DNA of 64,000 nt, taken from positions 248,001 to 312,000 of the forward strand of contig JASBNA010000048.1 in the NCBI GenBank assembly GCA_038087015.1. The letters run 5' to 3'. Each line of letters begins with the position of its first letter. The first letter of the stretch is position 1. The notes under the pieces were generated by a model. It had not been told where the DNA came from. It saw nothing but the letters and a program-made list of their open reading frames with translations, and did not search any database. Below are positions 11,100 to 20,830 of the stretch, piece after piece. The translations under genes were made by a program, and so were the position numbers. The DNA comes from Cerrena zonata. Lineage: Eukaryota > Basidiomycota > Agaricomycetes > Polyporales > Cerrenaceae.

Positions 11100-12820
11100 G
11101 TCGCCGAACTCCGGGTCTGTTCACTTATCCCACCCCGATAAATAAATCAACATTCTGCCATAACACATTCATGCAAATATACCTTCCCATTACTCTCGCT
11201 CAGATCTGGGCACCGGCTGGGGCATCGTGTCTCACCTTTCGTGAGATGCTTTGCTTATAGCAAGAGCATTCGCTGTGAGTATCCCATCCCTTATCCTAGT
11301 ACGCTACTTTAAAGTTCTTTTTATTACCAAGAACTGTATACTCAGAATACACGCCATATGCTATGCACTTGAGGTCGATAATCCACTTGTCTCGTGGAGT
11401 ACTACAGCTTTTGTATCCCCGCTAGCTTTCTATTGCTCTTAACCACCTCTACCCGTACTCCGATATCAACATCTCCCAACGACCTCGCTCCTCCTAACTC
11501 ATCATACTTCGTTCCAACCCCGGGGATATTCTTTACCAGTGAAACCCGTGACAGGCTTCTCTTTCGACTTGTTAGTATGTATCGATCGTTGAACAGCGGA
11601 CGATAACTTGGGTAGAGCGGGAAGGAATATTTCGGTGGGGTCAGAATACCACTCTATACGCTTGTAAAAATCCTCTCACTACGATATACACTAACGTATT
11701 CACTCTTTCTCAGGTTGCCTGTGATCTACGTATATGCGTAGCTTCTGGTCACCGCCTCGACAATCGCTATCTGCCTCTCCTACTGTCCCATCATCGTCAA
11801 TGCCTCAATCTTGCCGTGATATTCTCTCACTTGCGTTGGTAATGGATATACCTCGCTTTTTTTTGAAGTCTCCTTGTGCAGCTAGTGCAGCCAGCGTCGC
11901 TTCGTATCCCTTTCATAAAACTGTACGCTGTCATGTACCCAAGAACTCGGTACCGTTATAACAGGCGTCTCACTGCCATCACTCTGCTGCTCTCCGGACA
12001 CCCCAGTCGATACACGTTCGCGCTGAACAGCACTACATGAAGTCATATACAGTCCTCTCTCTTGTCGAACTCGCATCCACTTGTTCTGTTTCAAGTTTTC
12101 CAAACACCCCCTGGCACAGAAAACAATAGTCGTCTCTCTATGTCAACATCGCAACAATATTCTGTCTGAGCCGGGCGCATATCTGTTAATGCCGGATCTT
12201 TGAAGGCAAAGGGAACATGTCGCCGGGCGGTGGAGAAAGACGACTTCATTACACATATCAGACTCAACAACGGTCCCATATGACTATTACTTGGGTTCCT
12301 GTCCACCTCGCAATAACAGCCGTCTGCAGTGCACCGTCACATGGAATATACCACGGTTCTACATCACGTTCTTAGTATGTCTCCTGCTCGGGTACATCGA
12401 CTTCGACGTAAAATCTCTAGATGCTTGCACGAATCGCGGTTGGGCCACCTCTGATTCCCATGAAACCTCCTCTTTTGCCAGCCCGTCCTGATAACAGTAC
12501 CCATGTATGTTTCGCTGAGTCAATCTCAGTCTAGGGCGAGCGGTGATCGCAGTGCTGGCTGATGTTTCTGTCTAGTGGATTAATTGCGTCTCGGCTTGGG
12601 TGAAGTTACTCGGGGTAAACCCCTCGTCAATCTCAACCATCGACATGAGCAAGTCTGTACAGACGGCCCTCATCTCGACGACGGCACCATGGAGCATGTC
12701 GGAAGGAAACTTGGTTGTACTTAACTTTCTCCATTGCGTTCCCCGTTTTTGTACTCTGTGATACTAGATTCAATGTACAACTTTTGACCCATCAGTTGTG
12801 ACAATTTGAGGGTTTCTACG
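11100..12820 (+). repeat. Left inverted arm upstream of F-box gene A
   Basis: Paralogous to 36100-37740 upstream of F-box gene B. The reverse complement matches the region downstream of the gene (about 16260-17130), so gene A sits between long imperfect inverted repeats. Shared landmarks are a tract near 11245-11285 (GATGCTTTGCTT, then GCATTCGCTGTGAGTAT) matching the complement of 16940-16990, and a tract near 11915-11940 (ACTGTACGCTGTCATGTACC). Short open frames here (for example 11734-11961, 11882-12103) reflect the shared sequence and are not supported as genes. Confidence 0.7.
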
Positions 12821-13015
12821 ATAAATAATACTGTCCCCGCCTGCGCAAATATATCCCGATCTCCACGGAACCTGCGCGAGCGGTGAAAGAAGGTTCAGAA
12901 TCCTAGGATCAAGTGTCACATCTTGTGCGAGCGAGACGCACGCCGTAAACGCCTACTTGTCTGCACATCCAACTATCGCTCCCCCATCTTCTTACTTGCT
13001 ACCTTCATCTTCACT
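12821..13015 (+). promoter_or_regulatory. Conserved promoter and 5' leader of F-box gene A
   Basis: An AT-rich block (GATAAATAATA at about 12820) and AAATATATCC (about 12847) precede GAGCGGTGAAAG (12878) and a CAGAATCCTAGGATCAAGTG block. A pyrimidine-rich leader with CTTCTTACTTGCTACC runs to the ATG. The same order appears before gene B (37740-37925) and, more diverged, gene C (62700-62904), where GAGCGGT occurs twice. Conservation through the diverged copy C suggests function. Start sites and factors are inference. Confidence 0.5.
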
Positions 13016-15611
13016 ATGCCTCGCTCTCGCTCTCACTCTACTTCCTCGCTACCATCCAATCTGCAGTCTTCGTGGTCTCTCCAGTCACGACCGATAGCCG
13101 TTTACGATCAGACTGAAGAATCAGCTGATCATGGTCCCGCAAGTCAAGGTCCTATGGAGACCAATTCATCCGATGATCCAACCTCACTTGCCCATCCCTC
13201 ATCTTCATCCGATGTTCATTTCCCACTTGGAGAGCCAACAGCTGCTGTCCTCGATGAATCCTGGGAACAAGAATCTGAATATTTGATAAGACAGGAGCAA
13301 CATCCATCTCCTCAAGCTCTGATTTTACCATTTCCACATACTCGCATATTGCCTCCTCCAAATATCTATTCACCACACAATCTGACACATCAAACAGATT
13401 CAGACTCTTCCTCAGTCCATGTGGATCATTCCATCTTCATGGACTGGGAATATGTTTCACCCCCAGATTCTCATGGTCTATCATTAGAGCATCTTATTGG
13501 GTTTTCTCCCAGTGTGCACTACCCTCTTTCTGTTCCCAGATCCATGCCGTCCTGCTCCTTGATTGGTCCCTTATATGGCCAGCCCCTACAGCAATCATCA
13601 GAAATACAGGTATCATCACCTAGGTCATCCACCTTGATTCCATTGCATGGTCCCACTTTACCATCACTTCAAACCTCACCACCCACCAACAACAGGACAC
13701 TCAGTCCATTACTACCTCCTTCTCCCTTCAACCAACCTCCATCACAAGATTCATGGAGTGGCTCACTCTATACACAGAATGAAGGCTCATCTTATTCTTC
13801 AACTCTGGATTTAAACCATCCTCAAGAATATGATGATAACATGACATCAATAGTTCAGGCACCATTTATCACCACCTCACACTCTTCTCTCAGTATATCT
13901 ATATGGAAATCATCATTAGATCACCAGCAGTCTGGAGTTCTACATCTCACTCCAGTATTTGTCAGTGATCCTTCTCAACCACTATCTTATACCAATGGAT
14001 CCCAATATCATAACTGGTCAAGTACACATCGCATATCAACAATCCTGGCACTACCCAAAAGGTGTATATAGTAAATATAAGATTATTTCTGATCCCTGTT
14101 ACTGATAAGTGTTGATTTTCAGGAGATTCTGGGTAGGATGTTTGCACACTGAGATTTATCTGATGATCATATCTTGGCTTGCAAGCACTAGCATGTATCT
14201 CTATCCAAGCAGTAGGAAATATTTGTGTCAATGTGCTCTTGTATGTGGTGAATGGTTGAAAATTGTTAGAAAGAAGCAGTTTTGGCATATCCAAAAACCA
14301 TTCTACCTTGCCAGACAGCCTTCATCTCTATTCAACCAGTATGTTACAACAATTTGTTGCATTGCTTATATAATGTTTAATTTCTTATTTATATAGCTCA
14401 TTCTCAAATGGTTGTCTTCCCAATGAAATCTATGATGCAATAATAGACTGGGTTGCATGTTGTGATGAGTCACCACAAAAGCACTTGGGTGTTTGTGCAC
14501 AAGTGTGTCATATATGGTCAAAAAGAGCTAGAAAACATTACAATGTCAATGTCATTCTGAATGACAAAAACATCTGCACATATACAATGTTTATTCACAA
14601 GCACCCTCATATTTGCAGCTTGGTGCAAAGTATAAGCTTGAAAGACTTGTATGGAGAAGGAAAAGAATATTCAGTAATCACTCAGGTCATGTTACTGGTA
14701 TATAGGCTGCCCAATATCAAGCAGCTTGCTTTGGTAGAATATTTCCATAATGATGTACATCCAGGCATATTCAAATATGCTATCAACAAAACTATACAGA
14801 GCCTTAATGTTGATCTGCAGTATCATGGTGCAAAACAATGTTCATTACATTTGTTTTGGCAGTTTGTGGTATGTTTTCATTGTTTGAGAACACTCTCTAT
14901 TGATCTAAGAGAGGTAGAACTTGTTGAGAATACATGTTCACTCAAGTCTTTATATCAAAACAAACTGAAATGCTCATTGGCATCACTGACATTATTGATA
15001 GATTCTGTTAATGTAATGCTTCTGGATTCACTGGTTGAAGCAGGAACATTTACCTCAAATTTAAAAATCCTTGAGATTCATGTATATTATGAAGATGAAC
15101 AGTCTAAGATAGATTACTTGTGTGAGGCAATTCAAGCACTTGTGATACACTGCAGTGATCACCTACAAATATTTATCTTCAACCCTGAGGGAATATCAGA
15201 GAATTTGATTGTTCAAAGTAAGTTGATTTCAATAAAAGATGGTGACATATGAACTGTGGCTGATCTTCTGACTTAGTCTCATTAGAGAGTTGCAGCAATC
15301 TAACTCAGCTCAATTATACAACTGGTAATAATCCCCAGACAGAATACATACTCAATCAACTTCAAACTATCACCTCAGCTGATATGGCTTACATCTCTGT
15401 AACATTTGACACATTTTATATTGAAATCAGTGATATTGATGTTGAGCTTTGGAATAGGATTGACACTCTTCTCATTTCCCCTCAATTTGCATCACTCCAC
15501 AAGGTTACTATAACACAAAAAAAAGTGCTTCCTGAAGGTCTCACATTTCAGACTGATCTCTTACCCAAGTTACATAAATGTGGTATTTTGGCTGTGCTTA
15601 ACTGGACCTAG
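13016..15611 (+). CDS. F-box paralogue A: double F-box, LRR-like protein
   Basis: Spliced model with exons 13016-14061, 14123-14338, 14397-15217 and 15277-15611; introns of 61, 58 and 59 nt with GT..AG ends. The reading frame is continuous, giving about 805 residues. Residues 1-348 are Ser/Pro-rich and probably disordered. The first F-box-like motif starts near residue 355 (CLHTEIYLMIISWL, then CALVCGEWLKIV). A second starts near 427 (CLPNEIYDAIIDWV, then CAQVCHIWSKRA). The C-terminal half has leucine-periodic patches such as LPNIKQLAL and LKILEIHVYY. F-box proteins are substrate receptors of SCF ubiquitin ligases; that role, and the substrate, are inferred. Copy A has His where B and C have Pro in the first F-box. 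Start chosen at the MPRSRS methionine because it is shared by all three copies; an upstream in-frame ATG at 12923 is not. Exons are more AT-rich than the flanks. Confidence 0.85.
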
Positions 15612-15712
15612 AATATAGTATAAAATAGCAAATTGTGTATGATATTTGTACCATGTGATATATGTTCCCAGTCTATTTATATGATCTACATTATCCAAGA
15701 AGGAGCCCAAGT

Positions 15713-15990
15713 GTGATATAAGTATGTATCAGATTGTGTGGTAAATAGATATACATAGTAGGTGATGTCAGAATTGGGACTTGAGGGGATAGATATTGCT
15801 CCTCTCCTGACAAATATTCAGGTTCTTGCTCCCAAGATTTATCAAGAACAATGGTTGTTTGCTCTCCAGATGGAAAATGCATGTTGGATGAAGATGAGAG
15901 ATGGCTTTTTGAGAAAATCAGTTTCCATAGGACCTTGACTTGAGGGACCAAGTATGGGATCAATATTGATGGAAGTGTGATCAGCCAATA
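15713..15990 (-). pseudogene. Inverted exon-1 fragment of the F-box gene, copy A
   Basis: About 100 bp after the stop of gene A, the minus strand carries a fragment of exon 1. It matches the region of residues about 35-120: a SSQGPMETD-like stretch, then SSSSNMHFPSGE, then KSWEQEPEYL, ending near the segment that reads YSPHN in the parent gene. A frameshift and several changes make it non-coding. It matches 40627-40920, next to gene B. Transcripts reading through the gene would contain complementary segments. Confidence 0.75.
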
Positions 15991-16265
15991 CTCCAGTCTG
16001 ATCAATCATAATAAAGGATATTGGGGGTTTGAGGCAACAAGTGTGTCCATGAGTGCTGTTCTCAGGATGAAAGGAGGTTCCATGGGCTTCCGAATTGGGT
16101 CAAGCACAATTCATACATATGTCTGGAGGTTTTACCTTGAGATCAGCATACTTGAGCAGGACAAACACAATCAGAGTGTGAGATTGGGCCACATTGAAGA
16201 GTAAGAGAAAGGAAGGTATGCAATGGCTGCCATGAATCCTGGTAACCAATACAGGGTTGTCGTTC
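15991..16265. other. 275-bp segment present only in copy A
   Basis: In the B copy the sequence goes directly from the GATCAGCCA block to an ATTGATACACC block (about 40918-40935); here about 275 bp intervene. Its composition is AT-rich like the F-box exons. The minus strand has an open frame with a hydrophobic run (LLLFNVAQSHTLIVFVLL) and a GTAAAA site after LISR/DLK, which looks like a fragment of a membrane-protein exon. No target duplications or terminal repeats are visible. It may be an insertion in A or a deletion in B. Confidence 0.45.
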
Positions 16266-17130
16266 ACATTGATCTGCTTAACGGCACCCAAACACCCAAG
16301 GTCAGTGTACATGTAGCCATACATGTGGGATCCAATCAAATAGATGTACTTTTCTCAAGTGGAGATGCTAGAAGGGGTGCGTCTCGCTACAGAAATCGAA
16401 TCCAAATGAATGGTTGCAATATATCCAGTACCAACGGAAGCGAGAAGAATAACAGCAAGATTGAAGCATTGACGATGATGGGAGCATCGGGGAGGTGGAT
16501 AGTGACTGTGAAGGTCTAGTACATACTCTAGTGATATGGCTTATGTATATATGCAGAAATATTACAGGCGACCTGACAAAAGTGAGTATATTGGTATAGA
16601 TCATAGTGAGTATATTGGTATAGATCATAGTGAGAGGATTTTGACAGACGTACATAGTCATGTTCTAACCCCACCGAAAATAGTCCTCGGAATTCTCGCT
16701 CTATCCAAGTTATCATCTGCAAATAGTCATATTGAATATGCTCCAAGGTTCGCTAACAAAGAGGATCTATGAGCTTGCAACAGGGTATGGTGGGTTATTG
16801 TCGTGGTTTACCAGGAGTAGTCGAGCGAGAAATCGAGGTCAGATCACGGCTAGTGCCTTTTGAGAGCAACAAGAAGCTTGTAAGTCGTAGTACTACATGG
16901 GATGAATAGCTTATATATTTGGAGTGCGTAGCTAGGAATAAGGGATACAATACTCACAGCGAATGTTCCTCTTACAAGCAAAGCATCTCAAGGGAAGGTG
17001 AGACATGATGCACCAGCCGGCGCGCCGATTCGTACAGGAGCAGTGGGAGGGTGCATTTGCATAAATGGGTTGTGGCAGAATGTCGATTCGTCGGGGAGTG
17101 AGTGCGAAGGGATGCCTGAGACAGATGCTT
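16266..17130 (-). repeat. Right inverted arm downstream of F-box gene A
   Basis: Paralogous to 1-506 plus 1380-1500 and to 40930-41960, and complementary to the left arm upstream (11100-12400). This copy is not interrupted at 16960, where unit 0 carries a transposon. A 24-bp direct duplication is present at 16581-16628. The short frames at 16223-16519 and 16368-16661 are shared-repeat frames, not genes. Confidence 0.7.
16581..16628. repeat. 24-bp tandem duplication
   Basis: Two exact copies of a 24-bp word starting AGTGAGTATATTGG, present once in the paralogous arms at about 120-145 and 41455-41480. Confidence 0.8.
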
Positions 17131-17329
17131 GAGAGTACAAGAAAAGGAAAAGCAGCTGCGGAATCCGAGGCATGTCGTGCAAAGGTCTCAAGCGGTTTCG
17201 ACGCTAATCGACAAGTATAGTTTCTTCCGTGCAGATTCGCTTCCTTGAAAGCTATTGGAAGGTATGATGTAGAGCTATGTTCGGTAGACAACCAGAGTTG
17301 AAGACATAAGATGCGTTTGGCAACTAGAA

Positions 17330-17540
17330 GGGCGTAAGACAAGCAAAGCTACACCAGAGCTGAGAGAATCACAGAGTCAGACAAGGGAAGAGCGTAGGTA
17401 GCCAGTCAAAGACGTCGGACTCAGGCGAGTCGAGCTCGAGCTTTGTGTTCAGAGAGATACAAGCAGGAGATGAGCAGGAGTGGGGTAGTCAGTGCTCCTC
17501 CCCGTCCCGATCGTCGACCCTCGATGCTCTACTTTCTCTG
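17330..17540. repeat. Head-to-head cassette, copy 3
   Basis: Worn copy of the boundary cassette, with the AGGCGAGTCGAGCTCGAG and ATACAAGCAGGAGATGAGC motifs followed by the GATCGTCGACCC block. Closest to copies at 1790-2040 and 42230-42470. Confidence 0.6.
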
Positions 17541-18260
17541 GTTCTAGCTACAGTAGTTGCCTACAGCCCGATGTCTTCGTTAAACCCACATCTCTCGGGC
17601 ATCAAGGCGTCGACTTAGGCAGCAAGCACTAGGAATTCGGCTAACTTCACACCCCGTACATCCGTCCTCACGTCAAGACCACCTCCGGCGTGACACTGAC
17701 AATATCCTCCGGTTGTCCCTCGCAGCGACCCTCTCCTCGGTCTTTAAACCCGCAAATGTTGTCCTGCACTCTGTTTTCCCCGCCTGCGAGTTTCTGTTGG
17801 CTCCCCTCCATGTCTGCTCTGACTCATTCGTCAAGTTTCTTCCTCTACAGGAACAAACGTTCTGTACTCTACTACATAAAGCCCTCGAATGGATACTCTT
17901 CCCCCTCCTCAATGTTCTACCCACTCTCTCACTCCGAGCTACTCGCCGTCGAATACCCGGACCGCTTCTTACACCTCGAGGTTCTCGATTTACCGTGTCT
18001 ATCAGATGCAGACTTGGGCAACAACTACTGGCACCGACTCATGCATTCTCTTCTGTTGCTTTCTCCGGGTCACCTCAAACATTTAACACCCAGTCTACTA
18101 TTCTCTCTGGGATGTATCTCGTATCGACTCAGTACTCCCCTTGCCCTTGCGCTAGTCTTCCTCAGCAGTCCTTTGTGGACATCTTCTCTCCGATCTCTAA
18201 GGCTTTATAGTCACAAACGTCGACATATGCCCCTTCTTCTGATGGCCCTCTCCTAGCAGG
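17541..18260 (+). pseudogene. Least-decayed copy of the MDTLPPP segment
   Basis: Two long overlapping plus-strand frames cover this segment: 17690-18256 (188 codons) and 17713-18210 (165 codons). It is homologous to 2110-2600 and 42540-43020, where the equivalent frames are broken. The 188-codon frame contains EVLDLPCLSDADLGNNYWHR; the other contains KALEWILFPLLNVLP. I cannot tell which frame was ancestral and recognise no domain in either. Two open frames in one copy suggest chance openness or recent decay, so it is not called as a gene. Confidence 0.4.
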
Positions 18261-19430
18261 ATCCGTTGCAACTTCTATGCAACTATAAATCCACAGTACC
18301 ATATTCTACCAAGCCTTCAACTGGATTGACCCATATCACGAGGTACCGTGCTCGCAGACAGGGGTTGTTTTTCGAGGTGATTGAGACTTGTACTACTTGT
18401 ACACCTTTCTGAAGTTCTGGTTTATCTCCAGCTTACTTACGGTCCCCGTCATTCTACTTTCAGAGTGGATGTATCCGTGATAGGCCACGCGATTCATCCA
18501 CTCCCAAGTGCTACATTGCGTGTGCGCACTACGAACCAAGTTCACGACTCACGCTGGACTCCCTTGCTCTTGGCAGCCTCTACTCATAGTCCGTGGATGA
18601 TATCCTTCTCAATACAAAACTCTGTTCAACGGCTCTCGTCATATTCAGCCCCTATGTGTGCTGATAGGAACCCAACCCTTAAGACCTCCATGTATCACTC
18701 TTGGTATGGCCGTTTTCCTCAGCACCGAACCCACGATCGTTGATATAGATCTAGCTGTCGCCGGAGAGTCAGCTGGATAGAATGGAGGGGAAGAATACGA
18801 GTCTTTGGTACAGAGTAGGAGTAGGAGGATTAATAGGTACGTCTCTAGAAACCTTTTGACCACTCGTTTCACTCGCTCCCTACCCTCATGACCTCTTTTT
18901 GTACTCACACTCCGTCCCAGTCCCTCGCTTCCAGGATAAATATAGCCGGGGCATGTCCATGCGTACTGTCAACAACCCTACCATACTCGACAAGAAAAAG
19001 AATACATCCCCTCCCCGGAGTCCCAAGCTCATTCTCGTGCTCAGAGAACTCTGCACGTGTCGAACTTTCTCTCCTCACTTAGTTGCAGGTCCTTCAGTGT
19101 TCTTACCACCTCCTGTTTCTTTCGTGGTATGGACATACCACCGGTACCCTATACAGCGGATTCCAACATAACGCCAATCACTCTATTGCTAAATGATCAC
19201 TCCAACTGGCGTATTTATGACTCGACCATTCACGCGATCCCTATCTCTCGTCGACTTCTTACTCCGCTCTCGTAGTAGAAAAACACCTACGTACCATTGT
19301 CGAAGTCAAACCCCTCATGCTAGCAATAATGATCTGGCCTAATAGATGTATTCGGTGGTCGACTTGGTTATGAGCACTGGGGTCTCGAGAGGGTGATGTT
19401 GTTGTGCGGGGTGGGAGGAGAACATCGACA
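18261..19430 (+). repeat. Segmental duplicate of 43020-44230 and 2600-3830
   Basis: Continues the decayed unit. It has the exon-like block ending at a donor-type site at 18837 (GTACGTCTCTAGAAAC) and a block around 18930-19160 (GGGGCATGTCCATGCGTACT) shared with 43797-44000. Homology stops near 19430, where the next sequence is a differently oriented cassette. No open gene. Confidence 0.55.
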
Positions 19431-19745
19431 TTGAAGAGAGGAGTCGGTGATCGAGGTGTCCGCAGGCTATGTCAGGCTACGATCGGGTAGGACGACCGTG
19501 ACCCTAAGCTTGACCGGTCAACCCCTCAGCTTGCTTGTTTCTCTCTGAACCTGAACATGGAGCTCGAGCCTGAATCACCTAAGCCTAAATTCTTCGACTA
19601 TCTAGCTACCCTTTCGCCACTACGTTACCTGACTCCATGGAACCCTCGTCCCCAGTGCCTTTGCTTGTCCTGCACTCTTCTAGCTGCCGATTTACGTCCG
19701 TTCACTTGTGCCCTCAACTTCTGGTCATCTCTCCTCTACTAAGTT
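19431..19745 (+). pseudogene. Cassette gene-head in plus orientation
   Basis: A 61-codon frame at 19557-19742 starts MELEPESPKPKFFDYLA. It matches the minus-strand heads of the cassettes, such as the MKLEL..PEPEVFDWL frame near 1915 and the KLELDSPEADVF frame near 46940, and the plus-strand copy at 33270-33330. The preceding sequence carries the divergent half of the cassette in opposite orientation. The frame ends after 61 codons with no clear donor, so it is probably a broken gene start. Confidence 0.45.
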
Positions 19746-20830
19746 CTGACGTGCTCGTATCTTGAAAGCGATGTGTGCTTTCTCTGGCCCGGGATCTCTC
19801 TTCTACCGAACGTAGATTTTGGTCGTTTCCTCTCTCTCCGATACCCGCAATCGTATCCCATTGGAGAAATCATGCTTGCCAACTGATGTCAAACCCACTT
19901 GAGACCCATGCGCAATATCCCTCGGAATCTGCGTTGCTAGTATGGATCCCCGTTAGGAGGGGGAGTGGTTAGCGTGAGCCCCGCTTTCTTCAAGTTGATT
20001 GACCACATTGGAAATGGCGGGGGACTTGACATCGTAAGCCACTACTGGCAATCGACTCAGACTAACACGTCCTAGTTGTCTCCTTAGAACCCACTAAACT
20101 AATCCAACCACATACACCGGATATACACTATTACAAGCAAACATCACGCCCATCGCGGTGCGTGGATCTCTCGAATACTTACGAGACCTCTTATCCTTCC
20201 GCATGCGTTTTCGTACCTAGTTTCCTTTGTCCTTCTCTGGTATCCGATGAACAACTCTTCCCTATCTATCCGTATTCCCCATCGACACCGAGGAGATGTC
20301 TTACACAAAGGGCATCGGAATCTGACCCTCGGACCTGTTGTCCTATCATGATCTACTTGGGCACAAATCGTACCCACAACCCCACCTATTTAGCGAACGA
20401 CAACACCCCGTCTCCCATCTTCGCTCAAATTGGAGCTCGAGTATCCCTCATCTGAAGATGAACCAAACGTGTACTCAGTACTGCATGTTATCCTATGATT
20501 GCAGGTCGTTTGTCATTCTTATCACGTACGACACAGGTTCCTTTGCCTGTCTCGTATCTGATTCATACAATCGCTCTCAACCGTTCAAGGCACCAAACTG
20601 TCATTCAATTTCTTGTAGGAGACTTGAAACCTTACATCAATAACAGCTCGTTTACGGACAGAGTACGATCAAATATATTTCTTGTAACCCAACTCATGTG
20701 TGTATGCATACAGAATTGATACCCACATCCTTCTCCACCCAGCTATCTCCCTCTTAGTTCTTCCATACACGAGGCAAGGTTCGTTCACTATCGTTGGGGT
20801 CAATCCCGCTCCGAATCCGACGGGCTTCCG
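19746..20830 (+). repeat. Decayed segment related to 33340-34330
   Basis: Shares landmarks with the region after the other plus-oriented head: a block near 20650-20700 (ATCAAATATATTTCTTGTRAC) matching 34178-34200, and CACCCAGCTATCT near 20737 matching 34253. Frames are short (up to about 100 codons at 20338-20643) and not conserved. No gene is supported. Confidence 0.4.

Noticed and set aside
12923..13015. Upstream in-frame ATG adding 31 residues to F-box gene A
   Set aside because: This part is a conserved leader by position, and the extension is not shared in sequence or length by B or C, whereas the MPRSRS start is.
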